From Pleurodeles waltl (Eukaryota > Chordata > Amphibia > Caudata > Salamandridae), in the NCBI RefSeq assembly GCF_031143425.1, contig NC_090447.1, positions 848,661,760 to 848,725,759 on the forward strand: a stretch of 64,000 nucleotides of DNA, given 5' to 3'. The position numbers and the translations under genes are program-made. Below, one piece after another: positions 22,870-35,022 of the stretch. The stretch's first letter is position 1. Every line of letters starts with the position of its first letter. The notes beneath the pieces are model-generated. The model saw only the letters and a program-made list of their open reading frames with translations. It did not search any database and was not told the DNA's origin.

Positions 22870-25800
22870 ATGTCCTACCCGATTGGCTACCTATGATTAG
22901 TTTCAATAAATGCCAAAGGGTTGAATAACCCAGTCAAGAGAAAAGCCCTCTTGTCCTATTTAGAGCACACTGAGGCTTATACAGGAAACGCACCTGATCT
23001 CCTCTGACTGGTACGAACTCTGCTCCCAATCATTCCCGCACCAGCTCTTAATCTCTGACCTATCTAAGAAAGCAGGAGTGGGGATTTTATTCTCTAAGGC
23101 CTTTAGAAGGGGTTATAGGTGACAAAGTGGCAGAGATCAGGGGGAGGCTTTTGGCTCATCAACTGCAAGTGGGCAGCCAGACATAGATTCTGGGCTTCCT
23201 GTATGCCCCTAACGAGGGCCAAGAGCTCCTTACATGCAGAGCAGTAGAGGAGGTCATGTACTTTAACTGTAGGTGAGTTCTCCTGGGAGAGGACCTCAAT
23301 ATAGTTTATAATAATGAGCTGGACCCTTCCACACAGTAACAGGGGCGGTTTGGAAGCATTATCGGAGATAATGACACAGTGGCTAACTAATCTCAGGCTG
23401 CAGGACATCTCGAGGTTACACAACCCCACGACAAGATCATACATGTTTTACTGACACGCACACCAGATTTATGCCTGTCTGGACCACTTTCTCTGGACTT
23501 GGTAAGAACAATAGATATAGCACCCCGCTTCCTGTCTGACCATGCTGCATATCTATAGACTTGAATATCCCACCTCAGGAATCCACAAACTGCTCCTGGC
23601 GCTTCCACACTCCACTCTTATACAAACCGAGCGTAACACGTCAGATCCAGGGGGCCATCCGAACCTACTTGCCGCTCAATGATACACCGGGCACACATAT
23701 CTCATTCCTGTGGGTGGTGCTGAAGGCAGTTATTCCGGGGGAATTTATGGCCATATCCTTAGCTGACAACAAATCGCGCAAAGGGAAGAGAAGGCAGTTG
23801 CTTGACCTGGTGAGGAAACTGGAGCGCATACGTCAATGCACAGGGGCGGGTCTGGCGCCAGCTGCAAACAGCCAGGAAACAGCTGGCGGGATTGGATATG
23901 TATAGGGCTGAGTATGCACTCCGATGCCTCAGGCATACCTTTTGTACAAGAAGCAATAAATGCGGTAGACTCGTGGCCAACTGCCTCCGGGCCCAACATG
24001 TGGCCACAAAGGTGGTAGCCCTCGAGAACAAGGACGGAGAGACGCTCACGACCGATTGAAACTTTGCGGTACTAATCCGAATGTTTTATGCCAACCTTTA
24101 ATCATCCCAGAGTCCTCCATGCCCCATTATCTCGAAAAGGCTGCATTTTGCCGCCTGACCTCTGATCAGTCCAAGGATATGGACAACCCGATTCGTATAG
24201 AAGAGGTGATCTCGGCCATAGCCTGCCTCAAATCACACAAATCCCCTAGCCTAGGCGGCTTCTCAGACAAATTTTATAAAATATTCCGCATTGACCGTGC
24301 CCCGCTTATGACCAGACTCTATAACTCCCTTGAAGACCTCCACGCGGTTTTGCGATAGATGACGGAGGCCTTGATAATTGTCATCACGAAGCCCATATAA
24401 GGAGAGAAACAAGTGTGACTCATATAAACGCATCTCTCTCCTAAATGTGGATTTTAAGATATTCACAGGCATCCTGGCAGTGCCCCTGAACACGCTTATG
24501 CCAGGCCTGATAGAGGATGGCTTTGTGCCACGCAGACAATGTTCGGACAATACCAAACAGCTTCTTCATTTAAATTGACAAGACACAGCGGTCCGATCAG
24601 CACACTATGCTCCTATCGATAGATGCCGAGAAGGCATTTTGCAGTGTCCACAGTTCGTATCTGATGGCGTACCCTCTCAAATCTTGGCTTTGGCCAATGG
24701 TTCCGTACCTGGATACACAGCTGTATCAGCTGCGCCAAGGCGATGGTGTGTGTCAGTGGTTTCATCTCTCCGGCCTTCTCCATCCAGTGGGACACTCCCC
24801 TGTTGTTCGCATTATAAATGGAGCCATTTGCCTAACAAATATACTGCAACGCAGAAATCAAAGGGGTTTGGTTTGGAGGAGACATCCATACCATTAGCCT
24901 CTATGTGGATGACGTACTGGTGGCTCTGGACGATCCTGTCACCTCTCTGCCGACAATTCTCCAAGAAGTCAGCAGATTCAGTGAAGTGGCAGGTTTCCAG
25001 ATCAACATCCACAAAGCACAGGCCCTCAACCTCACTGTTCCCTGACAACAACAAGAACAGCTTGCCGGCCGTTTCCTTATACAGTGGGAGGGCCAATTGA
25101 TCGCCTAACTTGGAGTCCAGCTGACGCCTTCCGTGACGGCCACTGAACTCCTAATTATGGGTGACTCCGCCAGCAAGTGGTCAAAAACCTCACAATATGA
25201 TGCTCCTCCCGCCTCTCCTGGCTAGGAAGGTTCGCAGAAGTTAAAATGTTCATTCTCCCGCATATATTGCACTTTCTTCAGACTCTCCCGGTGACCCCAC
25301 TCCCAGGAACTATCCAGTTTCTCCAGAGAGCGATCCAAGGCTATGTGTGGGCAGACAGGCGACCCATAATGCACAGAGACTTGAGCTACCTATCACCGGT
25401 GGAGGGTGGCTGGGGCATACCCAACCTCTACACTTACTTTCAGGCAGTTCGGCTTTGATATCTGCTCAAACGGTCCCAACCAGCATCCGAACATGGACAT
25501 CATGGAAAGGGCAGTTGCCGGTACCCAACTTTGGAAGGTCCCCTTCCTGAAGAAATCAGAAAGGCCCAAAAGTCTCTATGTGTCCCCAGTCACCGGGGCA
25601 CTCTTGCAGGAATGGGACTTTATTTATGCACACAGGGGACTGACCACGTTCCCATTGCCACTCACGCACATTGTGGGAAACACAGACTTCACCCCGAGCA
25701 TTCCATTGGTGGCAGGAGGGAGGATGTCATTCTTTGGGGCACTTTATGGATTATCAGGGCCCGTTCCCATTTGAAAGATTACGAGACTCTTATAAACTGA

Positions 25801-26610
25801 CGGAGATTGAACACCTTCATTACTTACAAATCCGGCTTTCGCTCACCAACCTTACTAATCACGCTGCAGTAGGTCACTGGTTGATGACATTCGAACACTA
25901 GCTCATGACGAAGAAAGACAACAAAGGTCTGATAATAGACCTCTATGGTCTCCTCCTGAATTATACCCCAAACCGCCCAGCCAAACCTGTTGGGAATATG
26001 AAGTGGGTAGACAGTTTATGCCCAAAGAATGGGGTGAAATCTAATACCAGGCATGACACACAGCTTCTAACATGGCGAGCATTGAAACAGCCACCAAGAT
26101 CACTTCATACTGGTACCTAACACTAACACGGTTCCACAGAGGCAACCTGGCATGACACCCCCATTGCTGGCGTTACTGTGGCCAACCAGGAATGCTGCTC
26201 CACATACTGTGGGACTTCCCCAATATAGCCCCTTTTTGGGACTCTGACGTAGATGACTGCCTCAACACCACATTGTCCAGATTCCTGGCATACACAGTTC
26301 TGGGACTGCCAAACACCCTTACGTTCCCCTAGAAGTCCTGCAGGGGCTGTCAAATCAGCATTGCCCTAGGCGCATTCCACCAAACAATCCTGGCCCACTG
26401 GGGGACTGATAGAATTCCAACACACACAATGTGGCTCCACTGCCTATGGCACATTCTTGGTAAGGGGAAGTTGTCGTTGGTGTTGGCCTCTCAAGAGGAC
26501 CACTACTGGGACCTCTGGAAACTGTACATAGCGCTGCTAACAAAAGACTTTTGTGAACTGACCTGCCCCAGATACTTACATCTCCTGCTGCTGGTGGAGG
26601 TGTGAGTAAA
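22870..26610 (+). pseudogene. L1 ORF2 remnant (endonuclease, RT, C-terminal domain)
   Basis: Endonuclease traces are ISFNKCQRV (about 22898), LYAPNEGQ (about 23200), GEDLNIVYN (about 23290) and a SDHA motif (about 23535). RT traces are SYKRISLLNVDFKIF, GFVPRRQCSDNTKQLLHLN and LLSIDAEKAF (about 24610), with the catalytic region near 24900 (LYVDDVLVAL in one frame). The C-terminal part reaches about 26580. More than ten stops and shifts scatter it over three frames, so it is inactive. Confidence 0.85.
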
Positions 26611-26891
26611 CTCCTTATATATATGCCTTTATGGCCACCCTATCACACCTTATAAAATATATCCAAACTAGGTAACAGTTGAGTGGAGTACCCAGGGGAG
26701 GAGGACGGGGGAAGTTGGGGAGGGGGGTTTCTTGTTTGGTAAGCTTCATAACTATTCCTATTGCACCTTGTTTGGCCCTGTTAGACAGCCGTTAACACCC
26801 GCGCAGGCCGCTGGTTGTAGGCGGGTGTATGTGTACCCTCTTAATATACCCAATAAAACAGAGAGAGTTAAACCATTAAAATAAATCTTTT

Positions 26892-27084
26892 TTTTAAGTT
26901 AGTTTTGAAATCCTCCCTCCACTCTAGCCCAGGAAGGCCCATCGGGATATGTAGGTCACATCTCAGCTCCCTTTGTGTGACTATATAGAGTGAATTTACA
27001 AACAGCCCAACTGTCTAACCCAGTCATGTATTCAGCAGCCAGGCAGAGGCACAGAATGGTTAAGCAAAAAAATGCCCACTTTCT
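26892..27084. repeat. Probable LTR_B continuation right of the L1
   Basis: The sequence from ttttaagttagttttgaaat looks like the continuation of the 19693-20310 fragment across the L1 insertion. The similarity is weak and the end is unclear. Confidence 0.3.
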
Positions 27085-27781
27085 AAAAGTGGCATTTACA
27101 AACTTACAATCTAAAAAACAACTTTACCAACAGATGTATTTGTAAATTGTGAATTCAGAGACCACAAACCGCCATATCTCTATCTGCTCCCAATGGAAAA
27201 TTAAATTTAAAGGATATTTTAAGACAATCCATATGTGATCCTTTGGGAGAGATAGGCCTTGCAATAGTGAAAAACGATTTTAGCAGTATTTCACTATCAG
27301 GACATGTAAAACACAGACGTACATGCCCTACCTTTTCAATATACTGCACCCTGCCCATGGGGCTGCCTTGTGTCTACCTTAGGGGTGACTTACATGTAGT
27401 AAAAGAGAAGGTTTCAGCTTAGTAAGTGGGTGCACTTGCCAAGTTGAACTGGCTGTTAAAACTGTACACATAGACACTGCGGTGGTAGGTCTGAGACATG
27501 TTTACAGTGCTACTCATGTGTCAGTGCTGCTGGCCCACTAGTAGCATTTGATTTACCGGCCCTGGACACACATAGTGCACTTTACTAGGGACCTCAAAGT
27601 AAATCAAATGTGGCAATCGTGGAGGAACCAATTACCAATACTGTTTAGACTTGCACTTTAGCATTAGTTAGCAGTGGTAAAGTGCCCAGAGTCCTAAAAC
27701 CAACAAAAACAGATCTGAAAAAATAGGAGGAAGGAGGCAAAATGTTTGGGGATGTCCCTGCAAAAAGGGCCCTGTCCAGCA
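27085..27781 (+). repeat. LTR_B-type repeat, 3' part
   Basis: It shares with 40270-40965 the segments caggacatgtaaaac, ggggtgactta, gcccactagtagcattt and gtcctaaaaccaacaaaaa. It ends gggccctgtccagca at 27781, giving a CA terminus. DIRS-A gag follows directly. Confidence 0.6.
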
Positions 27782-27793
27782 CCTGGTATGGAA

Positions 27794-29530
27794 AGAATGT
27801 CATCTAGGAAGTCCGGCTTCAAGTCCAGCAGTGTCTGTTGCCAGCCGATGTTGGTGATTGACCTGCACCTTTTTTGCCTTTGGTGCCTTGAGCGCGACAA
27901 CAGTGTTAAGACCTGCGCCAACTGCAGCGTCATTAACCAGGAGGCCTTGAGGAAGCCATCCCTCAAGCTCATGGTGGCTCGACATGCTACTCTGCAACAG
28001 ACTCGTTCCCGGTCAAGAGGAAGTTCCCAGGATCAGTCGCAGAGTCTAAGATCTTGGTTGTATTCAGAATCATCGGGCCACTCGGGTAAGTCCTACTGCA
28101 AGAAGAAGAAAAAGAAGTAAAAGAGTTCCTCGACTTCACCCCTTCCGTGAAAATCATCTGACGAGACACAGGAGTGTTGTCATTCATGGCCTGGTGCCTC
28201 AGTTGAGACAGCACCTGGGCCGGCTCCATGCCTCCCCAAGTTTCCGGGAGGCAGAATGACCTCCACCCAACTCAGGAGTTTTATGAGGCCATGCACCTCA
28301 TATTTGGGCGGCCCGTTCCCTCTGATGTGCCCTTGGGCCCTGCAGGTTTGGGAGTGGCTCCTTCTGGTTATCCAGTGGTGGCACTAGCCTCTTGGATCCA
28401 CTGATGAATTTGGACTGGCACCGGTTGTACCACCTCAACCTTCCCCGGCTCTGATCTCGATGACGGTGCTCCCGCGGCTCCCCCATCCCTATTCTGATCC
28501 GCAACTCTGATACAGAGCCAGACTGGCATTGCCTGATGCGTCGTCTGATGCCTGCTCCAGTGCCGACTGGAGCCATGCTTCTGAGGTTGGATCACAAGTG
28601 CTATTCCTATGGGCTTGGGCTCGGGCAGAGTGGAATAGGCTCCTGGACCCTAAAGAATACCAACCCCTAGATCCCAACTTGGACTGGTGTGAGGACCTGG
28701 CGGACACCAGCATACTGGATACTTCTCCTGATACTTCCATGGTCTCTCTTCCTCCTGTGGCTATGGAGAAGGGAGCCTCATTTGCTGTGTTGGTGAGAAG
28801 GGCTGCTGAGGTCATTGACCTTCAGTTGCCCTCCATGGTAGTCATGACTAAAGTCTTGACGGAGGTACTTGAGCCGGGAGTGACCCCTTCAGAACTGCTT
28901 CTCCTATTTAAAGAAGCCCTCACGGACGTCGTGCTAGGGTCTTGGTCAAAAACCAGCACAGAGGATCGTGTGAACAGGATGATTGCCTGCCACCATTGCC
29001 CTCACCCGGGGGACCCCAGTTTCCTCATCCAACAACATACCCCAGAATGGTTAGAGGTCCAAGCCTCAACCTCCCTAGTGAATCCTGGTGCATTCCCTAC
29101 CACCCCACTGGGCAGAAAATTCAAGAGGCTGGTCACTTACGAAAGAAAATGTTTTCTTCCACCAGCCTGGCACTGCAGTCCGTGAATACTGCATGTCTTT
29201 TGGGCCATTACTCCCAATCACTGTGGTTTACAGTTGCGCTGGTGGTGCCAATGGTCCTGGAGTAGGCTTGGGCCATACTCTCCCAGGCTGTTGCTGACGG
29301 GGGAGATGCAGTTAAGTCTGATGTGGTGTGGACACTACCGATTTCCTGGGCAGAGCGGTTTTACCACTCTTTGCCTTAGAGCATCAAGCCTGCCTGAGGA
29401 CGACTGGCTTGTGAGGGGATGTCCAAGCATCTCTTATGGACATGCTCTTCGATGGCACACGTCTCTTCAGAGACAAGGCGGACTTAGCACTATAGCGCTT
29501 CAAGAATAGTAGGGCTGTGGACAGATCCTT
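27794..29530 (+). pseudogene. DIRS-A gag-like ORF1, degraded
   Basis: The N-terminus has RKSGFKSSSVCCQ, HLFCLWCLERD and CANCSVINQEALRK. It aligns with the Cys-rich N-terminus of DIRS-B gag (KSGFKPCRECG, DCLWCL, CDSCQRMNPKALK). A serine/arginine stretch and a Pro-rich segment follow. Then comes a helical part (SFAVLVRRAAEVIDLQLP, LTEVLEPGV, LLLFKEALTD) that parallels DIRS-B. Frames change around 28130-28520 and after 29185. Confidence 0.75.
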
Positions 29531-29801
29531 GGGCCTATCTACGGCCCCTTGCCAGACCCCAGTACACCTTTAGCTCCTTTTGTGCCCACAGCAGGAGACA
29601 ACTGCACTTTTACCAGACCATCCACTGCAGTGTGCAAGCTTTCCAGCCAATGCGTGCCACTGGAGACAGTACTCACAGACCTCGTGGATTACACAGCCAG
29701 AAGTTGGCTCAGTCCACCATTCTCCCAGCAGCTGCAGGCTCTAAACCCCTTTCATTTCCCCTTATTCCAACATGGGCACCCACTAGGAGGCAGAATACGC
29801 C

Positions 29802-30895
29802 ATGACCTGCCTAATTGAAAGTCTATACCATCAGACCAATGGCTTCATCAAATTGTTCGAGGAGCTTCTCCCTCCTCTTCATGACCACCCCCTCACCCAT
29901 GCCACCCACTATGGAAAGGCTGACAGAGGACTACCTTACCCTCTCCACCAGGAAGTGACAGCTCTTTTGGCCAACGTAACAATAGAGAAGGAGATTATGC
30001 TAGAAGTAGGTCATGGTTGCTTTTCCAGTTACTTACTGGTGTCCAAAAAGGGCAGAGGCCTTTGTCCTTTCCTATACCTGTGCCCTCACAATGTCTTCCT
30101 GAAGAAAGAGAAATTTAAAATGCTTATGCCTTGATCGTCCTTGTCCTGAGCGACTGGATGGTAACATTGGACTTGCAGAATGCTTACTTCCACATCCCCG
30201 CCCTGCCTGCCCCCTGGTGTAACCTGCAGTTCATGGTAGGCCATGAGCACTTTCAGTTCACCGTGCTTCCTTTTGGTCTTACCAGCACCCCTCGGTTGTT
30301 CACGAAGGTGATATTGGTGGATGCAGCTCATCTGCTGAGATCAGGAGTGCTAGTCTTCCCCTATCTCAACAACTGGTTGTTGAAGGTGGGCTCGACCCAG
30401 ACTGTCGTCTCCCACCTCCAGACTACGGCGGACCGCCTGCACTCACTGGAGTTCTCTATAAACGTACCAAAGTCACACCTGGCTCCCCCTCAAAGGTTCC
30501 CTTTCATCAGAGGTGTTTAGGATACTGTGCATTTTCGGGCTTATCCTCCCGAACGACGAGTCCAGAATATTTAGACAATGGGTTTGATTTAATTCTCAGC
30601 AGATAGACTACTCCGTCACAAACGTGACAGATACCCTGTCCGCTGTAGTACGATCCCCATAGAATATAATGGGATCATAATACTGAGGACAGGATATCCG
30701 TCATGTCTGTGATGGAGTATTCCCCTCACCAAGATCAAAATCAGGCCTTATGATAACAGTGTTTCAGCCTTTATCCCGGATGTTGGTGACACTGACTCTG
30801 AGGCTGATGGGTGTCATAGCCTCCTGCATCCTGCTTGTGACACATGCCTCTGGCATATGTGATTTACAGGAGGACCTGAAGTTCCAGTGGGCGCC
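29802..30895 (+). pseudogene. DIRS-A reverse transcriptase, 5' part
   Basis: It reads EVTALLANVTIEKEI, then SSYLLVSKKGRGL, KKEKFKMLMP, VTLDLQNAYFHIP (catalytic Asp region) and LPFGLTSTPRLFTKV. FPYLNNWLLKV sits where the YxDD motif belongs; both Asp positions read Asn. The RT continues to about 30578 and resumes after the MITE (30749-30895), then the LTR cuts it off. Frame changes occur at about 30130 and 30520. Confidence 0.8.
30579..30748. mobile_element. Palindromic MITE (Harbinger-like) inside DIRS-A RT
   Basis: Ends tgggtttgattt and (reverse) aggcctgattttgat form an imperfect TIR. Inside is a long stem: tactccgtcaca (30609 on) pairs with the tgtgatggagta region (to about 30719). Nearer the centre, gatcccc pairs with the gggatc region around a short AT loop at about 30660-30670. 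The exact target duplication is unclear. Confidence 0.65.
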
Positions 30896-33591
30896 TGTAG
30901 GAGGCTGGCCTGGCTTATAGTGGGTACATGAGGGTATTAACACCTTGCGCCAGGTCCAGTTATCCCTTATTGGTAGATTAGTAGTATTCTAGCATCTTAG
31001 GCTGATAGAGGTAGCTATAGCAGAGCAGATTAGGCTGAACTAGGAGACATGCAATGCTCCTACTACACCACTTATATCATATGGGTAGTATATCATAAGA
31101 AACACAATACTCAGAGTTACTAAAAAATAAAGGTCCTTTATTTTAGTGACAGTGTGCCAAAATGTCTCAGACAATATACTCCCTTAGGAGGTAAGTAAAA
31201 TACTCAAAATATACACACAAACCAAAATCAGGTAAGTAAAGCAGTCAGAACGTAGTGCAAACACTGTAGAATACAATAGGATGCAATAGGCCTAGGGGCA
31301 ACACAAACCATATACTAAGAAAGTGGAATGCGAACCACGAATGGACCCCTAGGCTAGTGTAGTGTGTAGAGGGTCATTGGGAGTGTAGGAAAACACTAAG
31401 GGTGTCCAAGATACCCCACCCCAAGACCCTGAAAAGTATGAGTAAAGTACTACTATTTCCCCAGAAACACACTAAACTCGTGATAGAGGATTCTGCAAAT
31501 ACCACAACAGACTGCAAAGCACTGAAGACGGACTCCTGGACCTGAGGACCTGCAAAGGAAGGGGACCAAGTCCAAGAGTCGTGAAAGTGTCCGGCGGGGG
31601 TGCAGGAGCCCACTAAACCCCGGATGATGGTGCAAAATGGCTGCCTCCGGATGGAAGAAGCTGAATATTCTGCAGAAGTCCTTGAACACGGGTTCAAGAA
31701 GACTGAACTCGGCGGTCATCTCAACACTACAAAAGAGGGTCCCACAAAGCCAGAGGTCAACTCAGGGAGTTGAGCAATGCAGGACGGAGTGCTGGGGACC
31801 TGGGCTAGGCTTTGCATGAAGGATTCCTTGCAAAAGTGCACAGAAGCCCTAGCAGCTGCAGTTCACATGATGCACAGGATTACTGTCTGGAGCGGGCAGA
31901 CAAGGGCTTACCCCCTCCAAATTTGGACAGTTGGACCACTGGACTGTCTGGGTCACTTGGGTCCACCACCTGTGTTCCAGGGACCATGCTTGTCAGGATG
32001 AGAGGGGTCCCAGAGTACCGGTGACGCTGAAGTTTGGTGCCTGCTGGAGCAGGGGTAAGATTCGGTCAACCCACAGGAGATTTCTTCGTGGCTTCCAGTG
32101 CAGAATGGAGGCAGGCATCCCCCAAAGCATGCACCACCAGGAAACAGTCGAGTCACTGGTAGTCTTCTTACTAGTTTGTTGCAGTTTTGCAGGTGTCCTG
32201 GAGCAGTCATCGGTCGGTCCTTGGTAGAAGTCGAAGAGAGAGGTGCAGAGGAACTCTGGTGAATTCATGCAAGTCGTTATCTGAGGAAAAGCCCAAAGAA
32301 GAGAGTCTAAATAGCCCTCAGAGGAGGATTGGCCACCTAGTGAGGTAAGCACCTATCAGGAGGGGTCTCTGACGTCACCTGCTGGCACTGGCCACTCAGA
32401 AGCCTCCAGAGTGCCCTCACACCTCTGTATTCAAGATGGCAGAGGTCTGGGACACACTGGAGGAGCTCTGGGCACCACTCCTGGGGTGGTGATGGACAGG
32501 GGAGTGGTCACTCCCCTTTCCTTTGTCCAGTATCGTGCCAGAGCAGGACTGGTGGTTCCCTGAACCGGTGTAGACTGGCTTATGCAAGGAGGGCACCATC
32601 TTTGCCCTTCAAAGCATTTCCAGACACTGGGGGAGGCTACTCCTCCCCAGCCCTTAACACCTATTTCCAAAGGGAGAGGGTGTAACACCCTTTCTCAGAG
32701 GAAATTCTTTGTTCTGCCTTCCTGGGACTGGGCTGCCCAGGCCCCAGGAGGGCAGAACCCTGTCTGTGGGTTGGCAGCAGCGGTAGCTGCAGAGAAAACC
32801 CCAGAGAGCTGGTTTGGCAGTACCCGAGGTCCATAGTGGAGCCTCTGGGATGCAGGGGATTGGCACCAAAATACCAGATTTGGCATGGGGGGACAATTCC
32901 ATGAACTTAGACATGTTACATGGCCATATTCGGAGTTACCATTGTGAAACTACATATAGGTATTGACCTATATGTAGTGCACATGTGTAATGGTGTCCCC
33001 GCACTCACCAAATTTGGGGAAATTGCCCTGAACTATGTGGGGGCACCTTTGAAAGTGCAAGGGTGCCCTCACACTTAGTAGCTTTGTACCTAACCTTCAC
33101 TAAGTGAGAGTTAGACATATAGGTGACTTATAAGTTACTTAAGTGCAGTGTAAAATGGCTGTGAAATAACATGTGTGCGCCATTTCACTCAGGCTGCAGT
33201 GGCAGTCCTGTGTAAGATTTGTCTGAGCTCCCTATGGGTGGCAAAAGAAATGCTGCAGCCCATAGGGATCTTCTGGAACCCCAATACACTGGGTACCTAG
33301 GTACCATATACTAGGGAATTATAAGGGTGTAACAGTGTGACAATTAGAATTGGTGAATATGCTCACTAGCCTATAGTGACAATTTTAAAGGCAGAGAGTG
33401 CATAAGCACTGAGATTCTGATAAGCAGAGCCTCAGTGACACAGTTAGTCACTACACAGGTACACACATTAAGGCCACAGACTATGAGCACTGGGGTGCTG
33501 GCTAGCAGGATCCCAGTGAGACAGGCAAAAACAAACTGACATACATGTAAAAATGGGGGTAACATGCCAGGCAAGATGGTACTTTCCTACA
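30896..33591 (-). repeat. Solo LTR_A, minus orientation, with TSD
   Basis: On the minus strand it starts tgtaggaaagtaccatcttg and ends gccagcctcctaca. Flanks are gcgcc (30891-30895) and gcgct (33592-33596), a 5-bp TSD with one later change. The minus-strand poly(A) hexamer is at 31137-31142. No internal region remains, so it is a solo LTR left by recombination. Confidence 0.85.
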
Positions 33592-33888
33592 GCGCTACAT
33601 CAGGGGAAACGCTGCAAAGTGGTCCAGATCTCAAAGGGAACTGCAAAAAATCTGTAGTGGTGGCTAACGAACTATGATTGGGTAAGCTGCACATCCCTCT
33701 TCCTTCCCCAACCATATCTGACAGTGGTGACACATGCGTCACAACTGGGATTGGGTGGCCATCTGGAAGTGGTAGAGATCAGATGCCTCTTGTCTCTGTC
33801 CTAATCCAGACTCCACATCAACCTACTGGAGCTCCTGACTATCGACTGGCATTGAAAGCCTTTGTACCGTCCATCAAAGAAAGGCCAG
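33592..33888 (+). pseudogene. DIRS-A RNase H fragment between two LTRs
   Basis: It matches the DIRS-B RNase H region: a vtha-dastlgw-like segment near 33730-33770 (frame-shifted) and a STYWSS/LLELLTIDWHWKPL-type stretch equivalent to HINLLELRAIPLALKAF at about 33810-33870. It is an orphan piece of DIRS-A. Confidence 0.65.
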
Positions 33889-35022
33889 TGTAGGAAAGTA
33901 CCCTCTTTTTGGCATGGTTACCCCCATTTATTTGCCAGATGTTTTGACTGTGTTCACTGGGATAGTGCTAACCAGGCCCCCAGTAACTGTGCTCTCTCCC
34001 TCTAAATGTAATTGCTTGGGACTTCCCACTTCCCACATTTGGCATACTGGTGCCCCCATATAAGTCCCTAGTACATGTTACCCAGGGCACTGGGGCACCA
34101 GGGGTTCGCCATGGGCTGCAGCATGTATCATGCCACCCCCGGGAGCCCATGTAAAATGTGTCTGCAAGCCTGCCACTGCAGCCTTCATGAAAAGGTGCAT
34201 GCACCCTTTCACTTCAAGTCGCTGCACCAGGTCACTGTAACTCTTCCCTATAGTAGGCCCTCCTAGCCCAGAGGGCAGGGTGCAGGTATCTGTGTGTGAG
34301 GGCACCCCTGCATGAGCAGAGGTGCCCCTACAAACTCCGGCTCTATTTTCCTGGACTTCGTAAGTGCTGGGATGCCATTTTACATGTGTACTGGACACGG
34401 GTCTAGCTACATAATGGTAACTTTGAACCTAGGCTTGTTTGGTATCAAATATGTCAGAATCATACACCAATACTGTTGCCAGGATTGGTTCTATGATTCC
34501 ATGCAGTCTGGGGGCTCCTTAGAGGACCCCCAGCATTGCTCCTACCAGTCTTCTGGGTTTTTCCAGGCAGCCCACGCTGCTGTCACCCATCAGACGGATT
34601 TCCGCCGTCCTGCTGCTTGACCAGCTCAAGCAGAGGAAGGCAGAACAGAGGATTTCCTGTGTGAGAGGGTAACAACACTCCTTCCCTTGGAAATAGGTGT
34701 TACATGGCTTTGCAGGGGTAGCCTCCCCAAGCCACTGGTATGCTTTGAAGGGCACTTTTGGTGGCCTCCTTGCATAAACCCGTTTGCACCAGTGCAGGGA
34801 CCTCCAGTCCCGAACTGGTATGAAACTGGACAATGGAAAGAGGAGTAACCACTCCCCTGTCCATCACCACCCCAGGAGTGGTGCCCAGAGCTCCTCCGGG
34901 TGGCCACTTGATTCTGCCATCTTGAATCCAAGTTGGACAGATGCCTCTGGGAGCATCTGAGTGGCCAGGACAGGCAGGCGACATCACAGCCCCCTCCATA
35001 TACGTGGTCACCTTACTAGGTG

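Larger units (their letters stand above)
20311..26875 (+). mobile_element. L1-type LINE, near full length (about 6.5 kb), decayed
   Basis: It opens with ggggggg, has a GC-rich 5' region (20311-21670), ORF1 (about 21675-22320), ORF2 (about 22870-26610), and a 3' UTR with aataaaaca at 26852. Imperfect direct repeats flank it: ttaaaaatacatctttt (20294-20310) and ttaaaataaatctttt (from about 26876), as expected for target-primed insertion. Confidence 0.85.
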
